Counted from the first letter of the stretch, positions 17,405 through 26,043 are shown. The stretch is 33,380 nucleotides of DNA from Tissierellia bacterium (GCA_012728335.1 JAAYFG010000092.1:1-33380), one strand, 5' to 3'. Notes: generated by a model not told the origin, from the letters alone. Program-made: numbers and translations.

Positions 17405-18274
17405 TTATCCTAAATTGTGTTTTCGTTTTTCAGCTCTAATTGTGTTTCTAAGAAGTCCAGTTGTTGTTACTGGTCCTATTCCACCAAATACAGGTGTAAT
17501 AAATGGAACTTTCCCATTTACTTCGTCGAAATCCACGTCACCGCTCATATTTCCATCTTCATCCATACTCATACCAACGTCAATTACGATTGATTCTTCG
17601 GTAAAGTAACTGGAGTCAAACATCTTGGCATTGCCAGTCGCACATACGACAATATCAGCATTTCTACTGTATTTCTTAATTTTCTCAGGTTCTGTAGAAG
17701 TATGACATATCGTTACAGTCGCATTGTATTCCAATAGCATCATTGAAAGTGGCTTACCTACTACTAACGATCTGTTGATTACACATACATTTTGCCCTGC
17801 CATTTGGATATCATAATATTTTAAAAGCTCTATTACTGCCCAAGGAGTACAAGGCGTAAGACCACTTAAATCACCTTCAAAAATCTTTCCTAGATTTCTA
17901 GAATTTAGACAGTCTACATCTTTTTCTTCAGCTATGGTGTTATATATTTCCTTAGGTTTAAAATGTTTAGGAAAAGGTCTAAATAGCAATATTCCAGATA
18001 CACTTTCATCATTATTCAATCTATTTAGATTTTCAACATACTCTTCATGACTCACATTTTCATCAAGAACATCTATACAATAGTCTAGTCCTATTTTATC
18101 AGCATTTTTTGTGATTCCTCTTTCATATGCTAAATCTGAAGGATCTTCTCCTATTCTAAGGATTGCTAGTTTAGGATATATTCCGATTTTGCTAAGTTCA
18201 ATGAGTTCTTTTTTTAATTCATCTTTAATCTTATTTGCAACAGTCGTTCCTTTCAAAACTATAGTTTCAACCAT
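17405..18274 (-). CDS. folD: FolD-type methylenetetrahydrofolate dehydrogenase, cyclohydrolase site altered
   Basis: FolD normally oxidises 5,10-methylene-THF to methenyl-THF and then hydrolyses it to 10-formyl-THF. The 289-residue protein aligns without gaps through the key N-terminal segments of E. coli FolD: Tyr50 and Asp121 (in KDVDC) are kept. However, the catalytic lysine is replaced by Ile54 (YERGITK instead of YVxxKxK) and the conserved glutamine by Phe98 (GILLFRPFP instead of GILVQLPLP). PCTPWAV replaces PCTPRG, NRSLVVGKP replaces the usual G-S-x-IVG loop, and PVFGGIGPVT replaces PVPGGVGPMT. Dehydrogenase function is plausible; cyclohydrolase activity is doubtful. It ends the mrp operon. 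The ATG is conventional. Confidence 0.85.
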   Translation of the reverse strand: MVETIVLKGTTVANKIKDELKKELIELSKIGIYPKLAILRIGEDPSDLAYERGITKNADKIGLDYCIDVLDENVSHEEYVENLNRLNNDESVSGILLFRPFPKHFKPKEIYNTIAEEKDVDCLNSRNLGKIFEGDLSGLTPCTPWAVIELLKYYDIQMAGQNVCVINRSLVVGKPLSMMLLEYNATVTICHTSTEPEKIKKYSRNADIVVCATGNAKMFDSSYFTEESIVIDVGMSMDEDGNMSGDVDFDEVNGKVPFITPVFGGIGPVTTTGLLRNTIRAEKRKHNLG

Positions 18275-18296
18275 CTAGTTCTCCCACTTTCAAGTA

Positions 18297-18626
18297 TTAT
18301 TTTTTCTTTTTACGTTTCTTACTTTTACTGAGATTTGCTTTTTTTAGTAAATTTATTCTATACATAACAAATACAAACCCTATAATATATAGGCCAAACC
18401 AGATGAATTCAGCTACTCCTTCTATTAGTGAAATTCCACCACATGCTAAGGATATTATCCCAAGTAAAATAAACAATTTACCAAGTTTTTCTTTGTATTC
18501 ATCTGTAACATCGACGCCATTTGTGAAATAATCTCTAAGAACATTTACTTTGCCAAATTTCCAAATAGCTATTCCTATCCCTATAAATACTGCAGATAGT
18601 ATTGCTAGAGTAATAAAGTTCATCAT
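18297..18626 (-). CDS. Small membrane protein of unknown function
   Basis: This is a 109-residue protein with three predicted membrane segments (about 3-23, 48-66 and 70-88) and a strongly basic C-terminal tail ending SKSKKRKKKK, likely cytoplasmic. I do not recognise a family with confidence; size and topology resemble DUF3784-type clostridial proteins. It begins with two adjacent ATGs; AGGTAA overlapping the mrp stop is the ribosome binding site. It is coupled to mrp (stop and start within a few bases) and lies 22 bases before folD, so all three are probably co-transcribed. Confidence 0.7.
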   Translation of the reverse strand: MMNFITLAILSAVFIGIGIAIWKFGKVNVLRDYFTNGVDVTDEYKEKLGKLFILLGIISLACGGISLIEGVAEFIWFGLYIIGFVFVMYRINLLKKANLSKSKKRKKKK

Positions 18627-18627
18627 A

Positions 18628-19425
18628 TTATTTACCTAATTTCTCAACAATTTTTTCATATATATTAACAAATTCTTCATTTTCATACTTTTCAACTTCT
18701 CCAGCATCAACTAATTCAACAATTTTAGGATCTATAGGAAGTCTGCCTAATAGCTGAGTATCATTTTCACTAGCAACTTCTTCTATTTTGCTTTCTCCAA
18801 AAATATTGTATTTCTTATTACAATCTGGACATACGAAATAAGACATATTTTCAATCAATCCAAGTACATTAACTCCCATCATTCCAGCCATCTTTATGGC
18901 TTTTGTCACTATCATAGAAACCAAGTCTTGAGGTGATGTTACAACCACAATTCCATCTATTGGAATAGATTGATATACAGTAAGTGGAACATCTCCAGTT
19001 CCTGGAGGCATATCTATAAAAAGAAAATCTATGTCTTCCCAAATAGTCTCTTCCCAAAACTGTTTTACTGCACCTGCAATTAAAGGACCTCTCCATAGAA
19101 CTGGGTCGGTTTCCTTACCTAGAATTAAATTTGTACTCATAATCTTAATACCTAACTCAGTTTCTTTAGGCATTATTCCATAGTCTGTTGCTACTGCTTT
19201 ATCGTGAATTCCAAAAGCTTTAGGTATGGAAGGACCAGTTATATCAGCATCTAATACTCCAACGCTGTAACCTTGTCTAGCAAATGTAGTAGCTAGCATG
19301 CTAGTCACCATAGACTTACCTACTCCACCTTTACCACTTACAACACCTATAACTTTTTTAATATTACTGAATTTATTTGGCTCAATATAGAAAATCGGTT
19401 TCTTTACATCTTCTTTATTAGTCAT
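18628..19425 (-). CDS. mrp: Mrp/NBP35-family ATPase, iron-sulfur cluster carrier
   Basis: This is a P-loop ATPase of the Mrp/ApbC family, which carries [4Fe-4S] clusters to target proteins in the cytoplasm. The 265-residue form has the deviant Walker A motif GKGGVGKS (31-38), DADITGPSIPKAFG, LFIDMPPGTGD, the VVTSPQDLV segment, and the cluster-binding CPDC (about 203-206). The N-terminal DUF59 domain found in many Mrp proteins is absent. I start at ATG 19425, preceded by GGAGGGGG; an in-frame upstream ATG at 19470 lacks such a site. Confidence 0.94.
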   Translation of the reverse strand: MTNKEDVKKPIFYIEPNKFSNIKKVIGVVSGKGGVGKSMVTSMLATTFARQGYSVGVLDADITGPSIPKAFGIHDKAVATDYGIMPKETELGIKIMSTNLILGKETDPVLWRGPLIAGAVKQFWEETIWEDIDFLFIDMPPGTGDVPLTVYQSIPIDGIVVVTSPQDLVSMIVTKAIKMAGMMGVNVLGLIENMSYFVCPDCNKKYNIFGESKIEEVASENDTQLLGRLPIDPKIVELVDAGEVEKYENEEFVNIYEKIVEKLGK

Positions 19426-19535
19426 TTTTCCCCCTCCTATATCTATTATCATCAAACTATATTCTATCACTAATATATAAATAATCCTACTATAGAAAAA
19501 TATTTAACACTAAAAATAAGCAATAGTCGCTAAAA

Positions 19536-19561
19536 TAGCCACTGGATTTCTCCAGTGACTA
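19536..19561 (-). terminator. Intrinsic terminator after ileS
   Basis: Arms 19536-19546 and 19551-19561 pair over 11 positions (one G-U in RNA) around a 4-base loop, and TTTTA follows on the minus strand. It lies seven bases after the ileS stop. Confidence 0.75.
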
Positions 19562-19567
19562 CTTTAT

Positions 19568-22500
19568 TTATCTCTTATTAAGTTCCATACCTGTATCTAT
19601 TCCATTGATGTCATAATTCTCTAATTCTTCAGTACATCTTATAATATCAACAGCTAATGTTTCTTCTTTAATAAAGTCTAAATGCTTGTCTAGCGCATTA
19701 TGAACTTCATCGCTAGTATTGTATTTGATATCTATATTATCAAGTACTTCATATCCATTTTGTTTTCTGATTTGTTGTACTTTTGATATAAACTCTCTTA
19801 CATAACCTTCTTCAATTAAAGTGTCTGTCAGATGAGTATCAAGGATAATGAACACATTGTTTTCCATTGTAACGTCAAATCCATCTTTAGCAGAAATATT
19901 TGTCAATACGTACTCAGGCTTAATCTCTGTTTCTTCACCATTTAATACCATCATTTTACTTCCATTTTCTTCTAATTCAGAAATAAAATCTTTTGCATCT
20001 ACTTCTTGCAGACTTTTGCCAAACTCTTTTATCTTAGGTCCTAGTATTCTACCAGCTTCTTTGAAATTAGGTTTTAATGAGTAGTCCATAAATTTACTTA
20101 AATCGTCTTCGAATTTAACTTCTTTTACATTAAGCTCCTCTTTGATTAACTCTGTTAAATCACCTATTATTTCTTTGTATTTTCCATCGATTACAACTTC
20201 TGAAAGAGGTTGTCTTACTTTAATTTGAGCATTTTCTCTAGAAGCTCTTCCCAGTCCAACTAGACTTCTAACCAAATCCATCTTTTCTTCCAGTTTTTCA
20301 TCTACTAATGTCTCTTCCACATCTGGGTAGAACTCTATATGCACTGTAATTCCACCTGTTAGCTTTCTAAACAGATCTTCAGCAATGAAAGGTGCAAACG
20401 GTGCAATAAGTTTACTAACGCCTACTAGCACTTCGTAGGTCGTATTATAAACTGCTTGCTTATCTTCATCTTGCTCAGTTTTCCAAAATCTTCTTCTACA
20501 CCTTCTTATATACCAATTCGAAAAGTCTTCTATTACAAAGTTTTGGATATTTCTAACTGCTCTAGTCACTTCAAATATTTCCATATCCTCAGTTACTGAT
20601 TTTACTAAATTATTATATTTAGAAAGAATCCATCTATCAATTTCTGGTCTATCTTCATAATTCACATGGAATCTATTTGGATCTACACCATCTGTATTTG
20701 CATATAGAGAGAAGAAATTATATATATTCTTAATCGTTCTAAAGAACTTAGACTCTACTTCTCTAACTCCATCTAAATCAAATTTAGTAGGTGTCCATGG
20801 TGGAGATACATATAGTAAATACCATCTTATTACATCTGCTCCATATTCATCAAATAAGTCAAAAGGACTTACTGTGTTACCTCTTGATTTAGACATCTTC
20901 TTTCCTTCTTTGTCTAAAATAAGATCATTTACCAATACATTTTTATATGGTGCTTTTCCTGTTAGATAAGTTGAAATAGCAATTAAGCTGTAAAACCATC
21001 CTCTAGTCTGGTCTATCCCCTCATTTATGAAATCTGCTGGGAATACCTTATCGAAAATATCTTCATTTTCAAATGGATAGTGTATTTGAGCAAATGGCAT
21101 TGCACCGCTGTCAAACCACACGTCTATTACTTCTTTTTCCCTTGTCATTTGTCCACCACAACTTCCACAAGTTAAGTGAACATCGTCTACATAAGGTCTA
21201 TGAAGTTCTATAGAATCATCAATATCCTCAACACTTCTATCTATTAATTCAGCTCTTGAGCCTACGCTTTCGATATGATTACAATCATCACATTTCCATA
21301 CTGGAAGTGGAGTTCCCCAGTATCTACTTCTAGAAATTGCCCAGTCATTAAGATTTTCTAACCAGTTTCCAAATCTCTTTTCTCCAACAAAATCTGGAAA
21401 CCAATTTACACCATTGTTGTTTTCTATTAGTTTTTCTTTAAATCTCGTCACTTCAATGTACCAAGATGGTTTAGCATAGTAGATAAGCGGTGTATCACAT
21501 CTCCAACAGTGAGGATAATTATGTTCCACTTTCTGTTTTCTAAACATCTTTCCATTTTCGTATAACCAAGATATTATCTCTGAATCAGCATCCATTACAA
21601 ACATGCCTTCCCATGGAGTTGCAGTAAAAGTACCGTCTTCAGCTACTGGATTAATAACTGGTAAATCGTAGTTTTGTCCAGTTTTATAGTCATCTTCACC
21701 AAAAGCGGTAGCTGTATGAACTATACCTGTACCGTCAGTAGTTGTTACATAGTCTGCACACGTAACATAAAAAGCTTTTTTATCTGGCTCTATGAAAGGT
21801 AATAATTGCTCATATTCAATATTTTCAAGAGCTTTCCCCTTCATTTCTTCTAATACTTCGTATTCACCTTGTAATACAGTATCAGCTAAATCTTTCGCTA
21901 AATAATATACTTCGTCTTTAAATTTAACCTTTATATAATTAACTTCTGGATTTACAGTTAACGATACGTTAGACGGTAACGTCCAAGGAGTAGTCGTCCA
22001 AGCTAAGAAATATTCATCCTTATCTTTAAGTTTGAATTTTACATATACCGTTTCAGTTTTAATTTCTTTATATCCTTGGGCCACTTCGTGAGAGGCAAGA
22101 CCTGTACCACATCTTGGACAATAAGGTAAAATCTTATGTCCTTCGTACAGTAAACCATCTTTAAACATCTTGTCTAGTATCCACCAAACAGTTTCAATAT
22201 AATCATTTTCAAGTGTAACATATGGATTATCTAAATCAATTAGATATGCCATTCTTTCAGTCATTTCACGCCATTCTTTTTCGTATTCAAAAACCGAGTG
22301 TCTACACTCTTCATTAAATTCTTTTATTCCAAACTTTTCAATGTCTTTCTTATTGTGAAGTCCCAATCTCTTTTCAACTTCAATTTCAACTGGAAGCCCA
22401 TGAGTGTCCCATCCAGCTTTACGTTTAACTTGGTAACCTTTCATAGTCTTATATCTACATGTCATATCTTTCAGCGTACGCGACATTACATGGTGAATTC

Positions 22501-22666
22501 CAGGTCTACCATTAGCTGTTGGAGGACCTTCATAAAAATTATATCTAAAGCTTTCATCTCTAGTATCAATAGATAATTTAAGAAGATCTATTTCATTCCA
22601 ATATTTCGAAATCTCTTGTTCATTTTCTTTTACTGACTTACTCGAAAGTGATTCAAATTTTTTCAA
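19568..22666 (-). CDS. ileS: Isoleucyl-tRNA synthetase, long (type 2, eukaryote-like) form
   Basis: IleRS charges tRNA-Ile and edits mischarged valine. The 1032-residue protein has GPPTANGRPGIHHVM (HIGH-type signature, about 47-61), the CP1 editing insertion (about 190-400), GWDTHGLPVE, and KMSKSRGN near 590; the C-terminal extension is long and lacks the zinc finger of short bacterial IleRS. This length and motif set mark the type 2 family shared with eukaryotes and many Clostridia, which is generally insensitive to mupirocin. The start is TTG at 22666, with AGGAG 11 bases upstream. A T-box leader precedes it. Confidence 0.95.
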   Translation of the reverse strand: MKKFESLSSKSVKENEQEISKYWNEIDLLKLSIDTRDESFRYNFYEGPPTANGRPGIHHVMSRTLKDMTCRYKTMKGYQVKRKAGWDTHGLPVEIEVEKRLGLHNKKDIEKFGIKEFNEECRHSVFEYEKEWREMTERMAYLIDLDNPYVTLENDYIETVWWILDKMFKDGLLYEGHKILPYCPRCGTGLASHEVAQGYKEIKTETVYVKFKLKDKDEYFLAWTTTPWTLPSNVSLTVNPEVNYIKVKFKDEVYYLAKDLADTVLQGEYEVLEEMKGKALENIEYEQLLPFIEPDKKAFYVTCADYVTTTDGTGIVHTATAFGEDDYKTGQNYDLPVINPVAEDGTFTATPWEGMFVMDADSEIISWLYENGKMFRKQKVEHNYPHCWRCDTPLIYYAKPSWYIEVTRFKEKLIENNNGVNWFPDFVGEKRFGNWLENLNDWAISRSRYWGTPLPVWKCDDCNHIESVGSRAELIDRSVEDIDDSIELHRPYVDDVHLTCGSCGGQMTREKEVIDVWFDSGAMPFAQIHYPFENEDIFDKVFPADFINEGIDQTRGWFYSLIAISTYLTGKAPYKNVLVNDLILDKEGKKMSKSRGNTVSPFDLFDEYGADVIRWYLLYVSPPWTPTKFDLDGVREVESKFFRTIKNIYNFFSLYANTDGVDPNRFHVNYEDRPEIDRWILSKYNNLVKSVTEDMEIFEVTRAVRNIQNFVIEDFSNWYIRRCRRRFWKTEQDEDKQAVYNTTYEVLVGVSKLIAPFAPFIAEDLFRKLTGGITVHIEFYPDVEETLVDEKLEEKMDLVRSLVGLGRASRENAQIKVRQPLSEVVIDGKYKEIIGDLTELIKEELNVKEVKFEDDLSKFMDYSLKPNFKEAGRILGPKIKEFGKSLQEVDAKDFISELEENGSKMMVLNGEETEIKPEYVLTNISAKDGFDVTMENNVFIILDTHLTDTLIEEGYVREFISKVQQIRKQNGYEVLDNIDIKYNTSDEVHNALDKHLDFIKEETLAVDIIRCTEELENYDINGIDTGMELNKR

Positions 22667-22695
22667 CTTTTAAACAACTCCTTATACAAAAATAA

Positions 22696-22722
22696 ACGTC
22701 CCTAAGATATACTTAGGGACGT
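22696..22722 (-). terminator. T-box terminator hairpin
   Basis: Arms ACGTCCCTAAG (22696-22706) and CTTAGGGACGT (22712-22722) enclose a 5-base loop; TTTATTTTTG follows on the minus strand, ending about 20 bases before the ileS start. Its 5' arm overlaps the region the antiterminator needs. Confidence 0.9.
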
Positions 22723-22880
22723 CAATAACGCGGTACCACCCAAATTATAGTAGCATAGCTACTATCACTTGATTGCTTAACGCGCAAAACGTCTCATATT
22801 ACTTTAGTTCATACGAGCAGCAATTAGATGATTTGACTATAATTATTATAAATGAGCTCTCACCATACCTCATCTCGCTA
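22696..22880 (-). ncRNA. T-box riboswitch leader of ileS
   Basis: The leader senses uncharged tRNA-Ile and controls ileS by antitermination. The hallmark T-box sequence GGGTGGTACCGCG is at 22741-22729, and the mutually exclusive terminator follows. A stem III-like hairpin (ATAGTAGC / GCTACTAT) lies just before it. The T-box bulge UGGU can pair with an ACCA tRNA end, matching the A discriminator of tRNA-Ile. The 5' end (stem I) is not resolved: only about 135-160 bases separate the T-box from the stop of the upstream gene, which is short for a full stem I. Candidate AUC specifiers lie near 22832-22827. The 5' boundary is approximate. Confidence 0.85.
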
Positions 22881-22902
22881 ATATAATTACATATAATCCG
22901 TT

Positions 22903-23310
22903 CTAATTTTTGCTTTTAACTTTATCAAACGTAACACTTTTAAATTTATCTATTAAATCTTCTTGTACAGAATCAAGGATTTTTCTAACTTCACATGTAT
23001 TCATAACATTTAGAGTACAAACCTTGTCCACTCCTACACAACCATTTAATTCGATTGGCCCACTTATTGCTAAATATACATCATAAAGATTAATCTCTGA
23101 AGGATCTTTTTTCAGCATATATCCACCAGTAGCTCCTCTTTTAGCCGTAGTTATTCCTGCCAAGTTTAATTTTCTAAGAATTTTCAATGTAAATCTTAGT
23201 GGTACATTTATATTATTTGATACTATTTGTGCACTTGATAGCTCGTTGTCATTATTAGTAAAAAACACAACTATTCGAAATGCATAATCTTGTTCATGTG
23301 TTATTCTCAT
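22903..23310 (-). CDS. Rrf2-family transcriptional regulator with three C-terminal cysteines
   Basis: This is a 135-residue winged-helix regulator of the Rrf2 family (IscR, NsrR, CymR group). The N-terminal DNA-binding domain starts MRITHEQDYAFRIV; the recognition region includes VPLRFTLKILRKLNLAGI and KRGATGGYMLKKDP. Cys91, Cys98 and Cys106 (CX6CX7C) lie where Fe-S cluster ligands occur in Rrf2 sensors, with spacing close to but not identical with IscR or NsrR. An Fe-S or redox-sensing role is plausible, while target genes are unknown; no cysteine or Fe-S genes adjoin. A strong promoter abuts its ribosome binding site. Confidence 0.9.
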   Translation of the reverse strand: MRITHEQDYAFRIVVFFTNNDNELSSAQIVSNNINVPLRFTLKILRKLNLAGITTAKRGATGGYMLKKDPSEINLYDVYLAISGPIELNGCVGVDKVCTLNVMNTCEVRKILDSVQEDLIDKFKSVTFDKVKSKN

Positions 23311-23325
23311 TATTACACTTCCTCC

Positions 23326-23354
23326 ATTTTATAATAATTTTTTCTCAATGTCAA
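23326..23354 (-). promoter_or_regulatory. Promoter of the Rrf2-family gene
   Basis: On the minus strand TTGACA (23354-23349) and TAAAAT (23331-23326) are separated by exactly 17 bases. The -10 box is followed immediately by the GGAGG ribosome binding site, so the predicted transcript would start within or just after it. Confidence 0.7.
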
Positions 23355-23365
23355 CCTAAGTACTC

Positions 23366-24598
23366 TTATGATTTTACTGCATTGCTACCTGCTGTAAAAC
23401 CACTGCTCCATGCCCACTGCAAATTAAATCCTCCGCAGTCTCCATCTACGTCTACAATCTCTCCTGCAAAAAATACACCTTCCATCTTCTTAGACTCTAA
23501 TGTGTATTCATTGATTTCTTTCGTATCTATTCCTCCACAGCTGACTTGAGCATTTTCAAAGCCTTGGGAAGAAGTGATTTTAAATCTAAAGTCGTAAATA
23601 GACTTTGCCAATTTCTTTAAAGAATCATAATCTAAATCACTATATTGTAGTTTTTTATCTATATTACTATATTTCAAAAGCGGTATTATAGCTTTTTTAT
23701 GTATTAACCCTACAAAAGATTCTTCTATAGACTTATAATATAGATTAGCCATTCTTGTTTCTAAAATATTAAGTATTTTATCCTGAGATATATCGCCTAA
23801 TAAATTTATAGACACATAAACTTCTCTACCTGAATTCAGTTCCTCATTAGCCTTTCTACTTATATCTAGCACTGTTGGTCCGGATACCCCATAACTTGTA
23901 AACAATAAGTCACCAAACTCATCACGTAAAATTTTACCGTCTCTTCCAATCAATTTCACATTTGAAACAATTCTAACTCCATTTAAGTGATTTTTGAAAG
24001 GACTCTCAATATTTAACTGAACAATTCCTGGAAATGGTCGTATCAAACTATGTCCAATAGATTTAGCCAATTCATATCCACTTCCATCAGAACCGCTAGA
24101 TGGCATAGCACAACCACCCATTGCCAATATCAATCTATCGGTATAATATACGTTTCCATTTAAATCACCAATAATAATCTGTCCATTTTTCTTTTTTATA
24201 GAATTAATATTGGTTTCTTCACGAACAACTACCTGTAGTCTATTCATTTCATATCTCAATGTATCTAGTATACTAGAACTTTGTAATGAATTAGGGAATA
24301 TTTTCCCATTTTCTTCATAATATGGGTGAATCCCTATTCCTTCAAAGAATTCTAAAGTATCGTTGAGGTCAAAATTATCTAATATATTTTTATAAAAGCC
24401 TTCATTTGTACTATGAAATCGTTCTTCTTTCATAATACTATTGGTATAATTACATCTACCATTGCCAGTTGCTAAAAGTTTTTTCCCAATTCTATTGTTT
24501 TTTTCAAACAAAATTACTTCACAATCTGGGTTTTGAATTTTAGATGTTATTGCAGACATGATTCCTGCAGGTCCACCGCCTATAATTGATATAATCAA
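23366..24598 (-). CDS. BaiN/HI0933-type flavoprotein oxidoreductase
   Basis: This is a 410-residue NAD(P)/FAD-dependent oxidoreductase of the HI0933/YhiN/BaiN family. The FAD-binding GGGPAGIMSA is at the N-terminus, followed by EKNNRIGKKLLATGNGRCNYTN, the LILAMGGCAMPSSGSDGSGY segment in the middle, and the C-terminal AGEIVDVDGDCGGFNLQWAWSSG. The family includes reductases of bile-acid intermediates, but the substrate of most members is unknown. The start is TTG at 24598 with GGGGGAAGGA upstream. It is a single gene with its own promoter; the Rrf2 gene follows after a short gap. Confidence 0.93.
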   Translation of the reverse strand: MIISIIGGGPAGIMSAITSKIQNPDCEVILFEKNNRIGKKLLATGNGRCNYTNSIMKEERFHSTNEGFYKNILDNFDLNDTLEFFEGIGIHPYYEENGKIFPNSLQSSSILDTLRYEMNRLQVVVREETNINSIKKKNGQIIIGDLNGNVYYTDRLILAMGGCAMPSSGSDGSGYELAKSIGHSLIRPFPGIVQLNIESPFKNHLNGVRIVSNVKLIGRDGKILRDEFGDLLFTSYGVSGPTVLDISRKANEELNSGREVYVSINLLGDISQDKILNILETRMANLYYKSIEESFVGLIHKKAIIPLLKYSNIDKKLQYSDLDYDSLKKLAKSIYDFRFKITSSQGFENAQVSCGGIDTKEINEYTLESKKMEGVFFAGEIVDVDGDCGGFNLQWAWSSGFTAGSNAVKS

Positions 24599-24619
24599 AT
24601 TATCCTTCCCCCTTAAGCT

Positions 24620-24648
24620 ATAATATATTATTATCGTCCAAATTGCAA
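24620..24648 (-). promoter_or_regulatory. Promoter of the BaiN-type flavoprotein gene
   Basis: On the minus strand TTGCAA (24648-24643) and TATTAT (24625-24620) are separated by 17 bases, about 22 bases before the TTG start. Confidence 0.6.
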
Positions 24649-24726
24649 TACATAATTACCTTTTAATGAACATACTTTTGTTATGTTCTAGTTATTTTTA
24701 GTATTAGAATGTACATGCAAAATAAA

Positions 24727-24751
24727 AAAACCCTACACAATGTAGGGTTTT
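24727..24751 (-). terminator. Intrinsic terminator after the NlpC/P60 gene
   Basis: Arms AAAACCCTACA and TGTAGGGTTTT (24727-24737 and 24741-24751) enclose a 3-base loop; the minus strand continues with T. It begins ten bases after the NlpC/P60 stop codon. Confidence 0.85.
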
Positions 24752-24761
24752 ATATTTACTA

Positions 24762-25970
24762 TTAGAATATTACTCTTCTTGCAGTTAAAAATCTTGTATT
24801 ATAATATTCAGTATCTAATGAATCTTCTACAACCATTCCTCTTGAAGAAGAAGCATGTAACATCATATTGTTTCCTGTATATATACCAACATGTGATACT
24901 CCACCATTTCCAGTAGTATCAAAGAATAGTAAGTCACCAACTTCTAAATCATCTCTGTCAACTTCTACTCCAGCTGTAGCTTGATCTTTTGAGCTTCTTG
25001 GAAGCTTAATTCCTAGCTCATTTACATAAGCAGCATATACAAGACCTGAACAGTCAAAACCTTCTTTACCAACGTCTCCAAAAACATATTTGCTTCCCAT
25101 GTTTTCTCTAGCTAATGAAATAGCTTTTTCAGCTACTCCATAATTAGGATTGCTTGGTTTAACATACTCTTTTTTAGGTTCAACTTTTTCTTCTTCTATT
25201 ACGATAGCTTTTTCAGCTTTTTCTACTTTTTCAACTTTCTCAGTTTTTGCTCTAGTTGCGACTACATCTTCTTGAAGTAAAGTAGCTGCATATCCAGAGT
25301 CTCCAAGTGTTTCTCCTACAACTTCTTGTTTAACAATAGTTTCAGTTGTATCTAGTTCAACAAGGCTTACATCTTCAACGTTTAAATTAAACTTATTATT
25401 ATTATCATCATAAATGATATAATAGTCTTTTTCAAACCATGCAATTCTAACGGGTTGGCCATATTTTATTCTATAGCTTGCATTTCCGTTATTTAAAGTC
25501 TTATCGACTTTAGAAACACCATATGTAATGTTTCTTTCAACAGCGCTATCTAGGTCACTTTTGTTAACTAAACCTACGATATTGTCGTCAGTTCTAACTT
25601 TAGCTTTATTTCCAGCATCTGCTATGTGTTCTAATTGTTCGTCAAGGAAAAGAATTCTGATTACCTCTCCTGTTGACGGATCTGTGATGCTAGTGTTTCT
25701 ACTAACAACATGACTCGATGCGCCATTATCAACTTTTAATAAATGTGACTTTGGAACATAGAATGTATTGTTATTATCAACAACTTTAAAGCTATCTCTG
25801 TTTTCTTCTACTATATTTGCACGACTGTTTCTATCATATGAAATTTGAACGCCATTATCGGCTTTAGCTGTATATTTATTTACGAATATTCCTGTATCTT
25901 TATATCCCACTAGACCGATTACGCAAACTGCTGCTAACCCCAGTGGAATACTGTGTTTTTTTATACTCAA
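24762..25970 (-). CDS. Secreted NlpC/P60 peptidoglycan endopeptidase
   Basis: This is a 402-residue cell wall hydrolase that likely cuts D-Glu-meso-DAP or similar peptide links in peptidoglycan. A basic N-terminus and hydrophobic segment (LGLAAVCVIGLVG) form a signal peptide or anchor. Two SH3-like regions follow (about 40-210), then a charged Glu/Lys-rich linker (about 240-275) and the C-terminal NlpC/P60 domain. Its catalytic triad is Cys307 (in DCSGLV), His360 (in SHVGIY) and His372 (in LHASS). I start at TTG 25970, eight bases after AAGGAG; a GTG at 25979 touches that site and is less likely. A WalR-like box sits beside its promoter, as for B. subtilis yocH-type hydrolases. Confidence 0.9.
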   Translation of the reverse strand: MSIKKHSIPLGLAAVCVIGLVGYKDTGIFVNKYTAKADNGVQISYDRNSRANIVEENRDSFKVVDNNNTFYVPKSHLLKVDNGASSHVVSRNTSITDPSTGEVIRILFLDEQLEHIADAGNKAKVRTDDNIVGLVNKSDLDSAVERNITYGVSKVDKTLNNGNASYRIKYGQPVRIAWFEKDYYIIYDDNNNKFNLNVEDVSLVELDTTETIVKQEVVGETLGDSGYAATLLQEDVVATRAKTEKVEKVEKAEKAIVIEEEKVEPKKEYVKPSNPNYGVAEKAISLARENMGSKYVFGDVGKEGFDCSGLVYAAYVNELGIKLPRSSKDQATAGVEVDRDDLEVGDLLFFDTTGNGGVSHVGIYTGNNMMLHASSSRGMVVEDSLDTEYYNTRFLTARRVIF

Positions 25971-26008
25971 GAGTAACACTCCTTCTCATTTTTTTGATGC
26001 CTAAACCC

Positions 26009-26037
26009 ATTATAGCCCAATAATTACAAATTAGCAA
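26009..26037 (-). promoter_or_regulatory. Promoter of the NlpC/P60 hydrolase gene
   Basis: On the minus strand TTGCTA (26037-26032) and TATAAT (26014-26009) are separated by exactly 17 bases. The -10 box is about 38 bases upstream of the chosen start. Confidence 0.75.
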
Positions 26038-26043
26038 CAAAAA

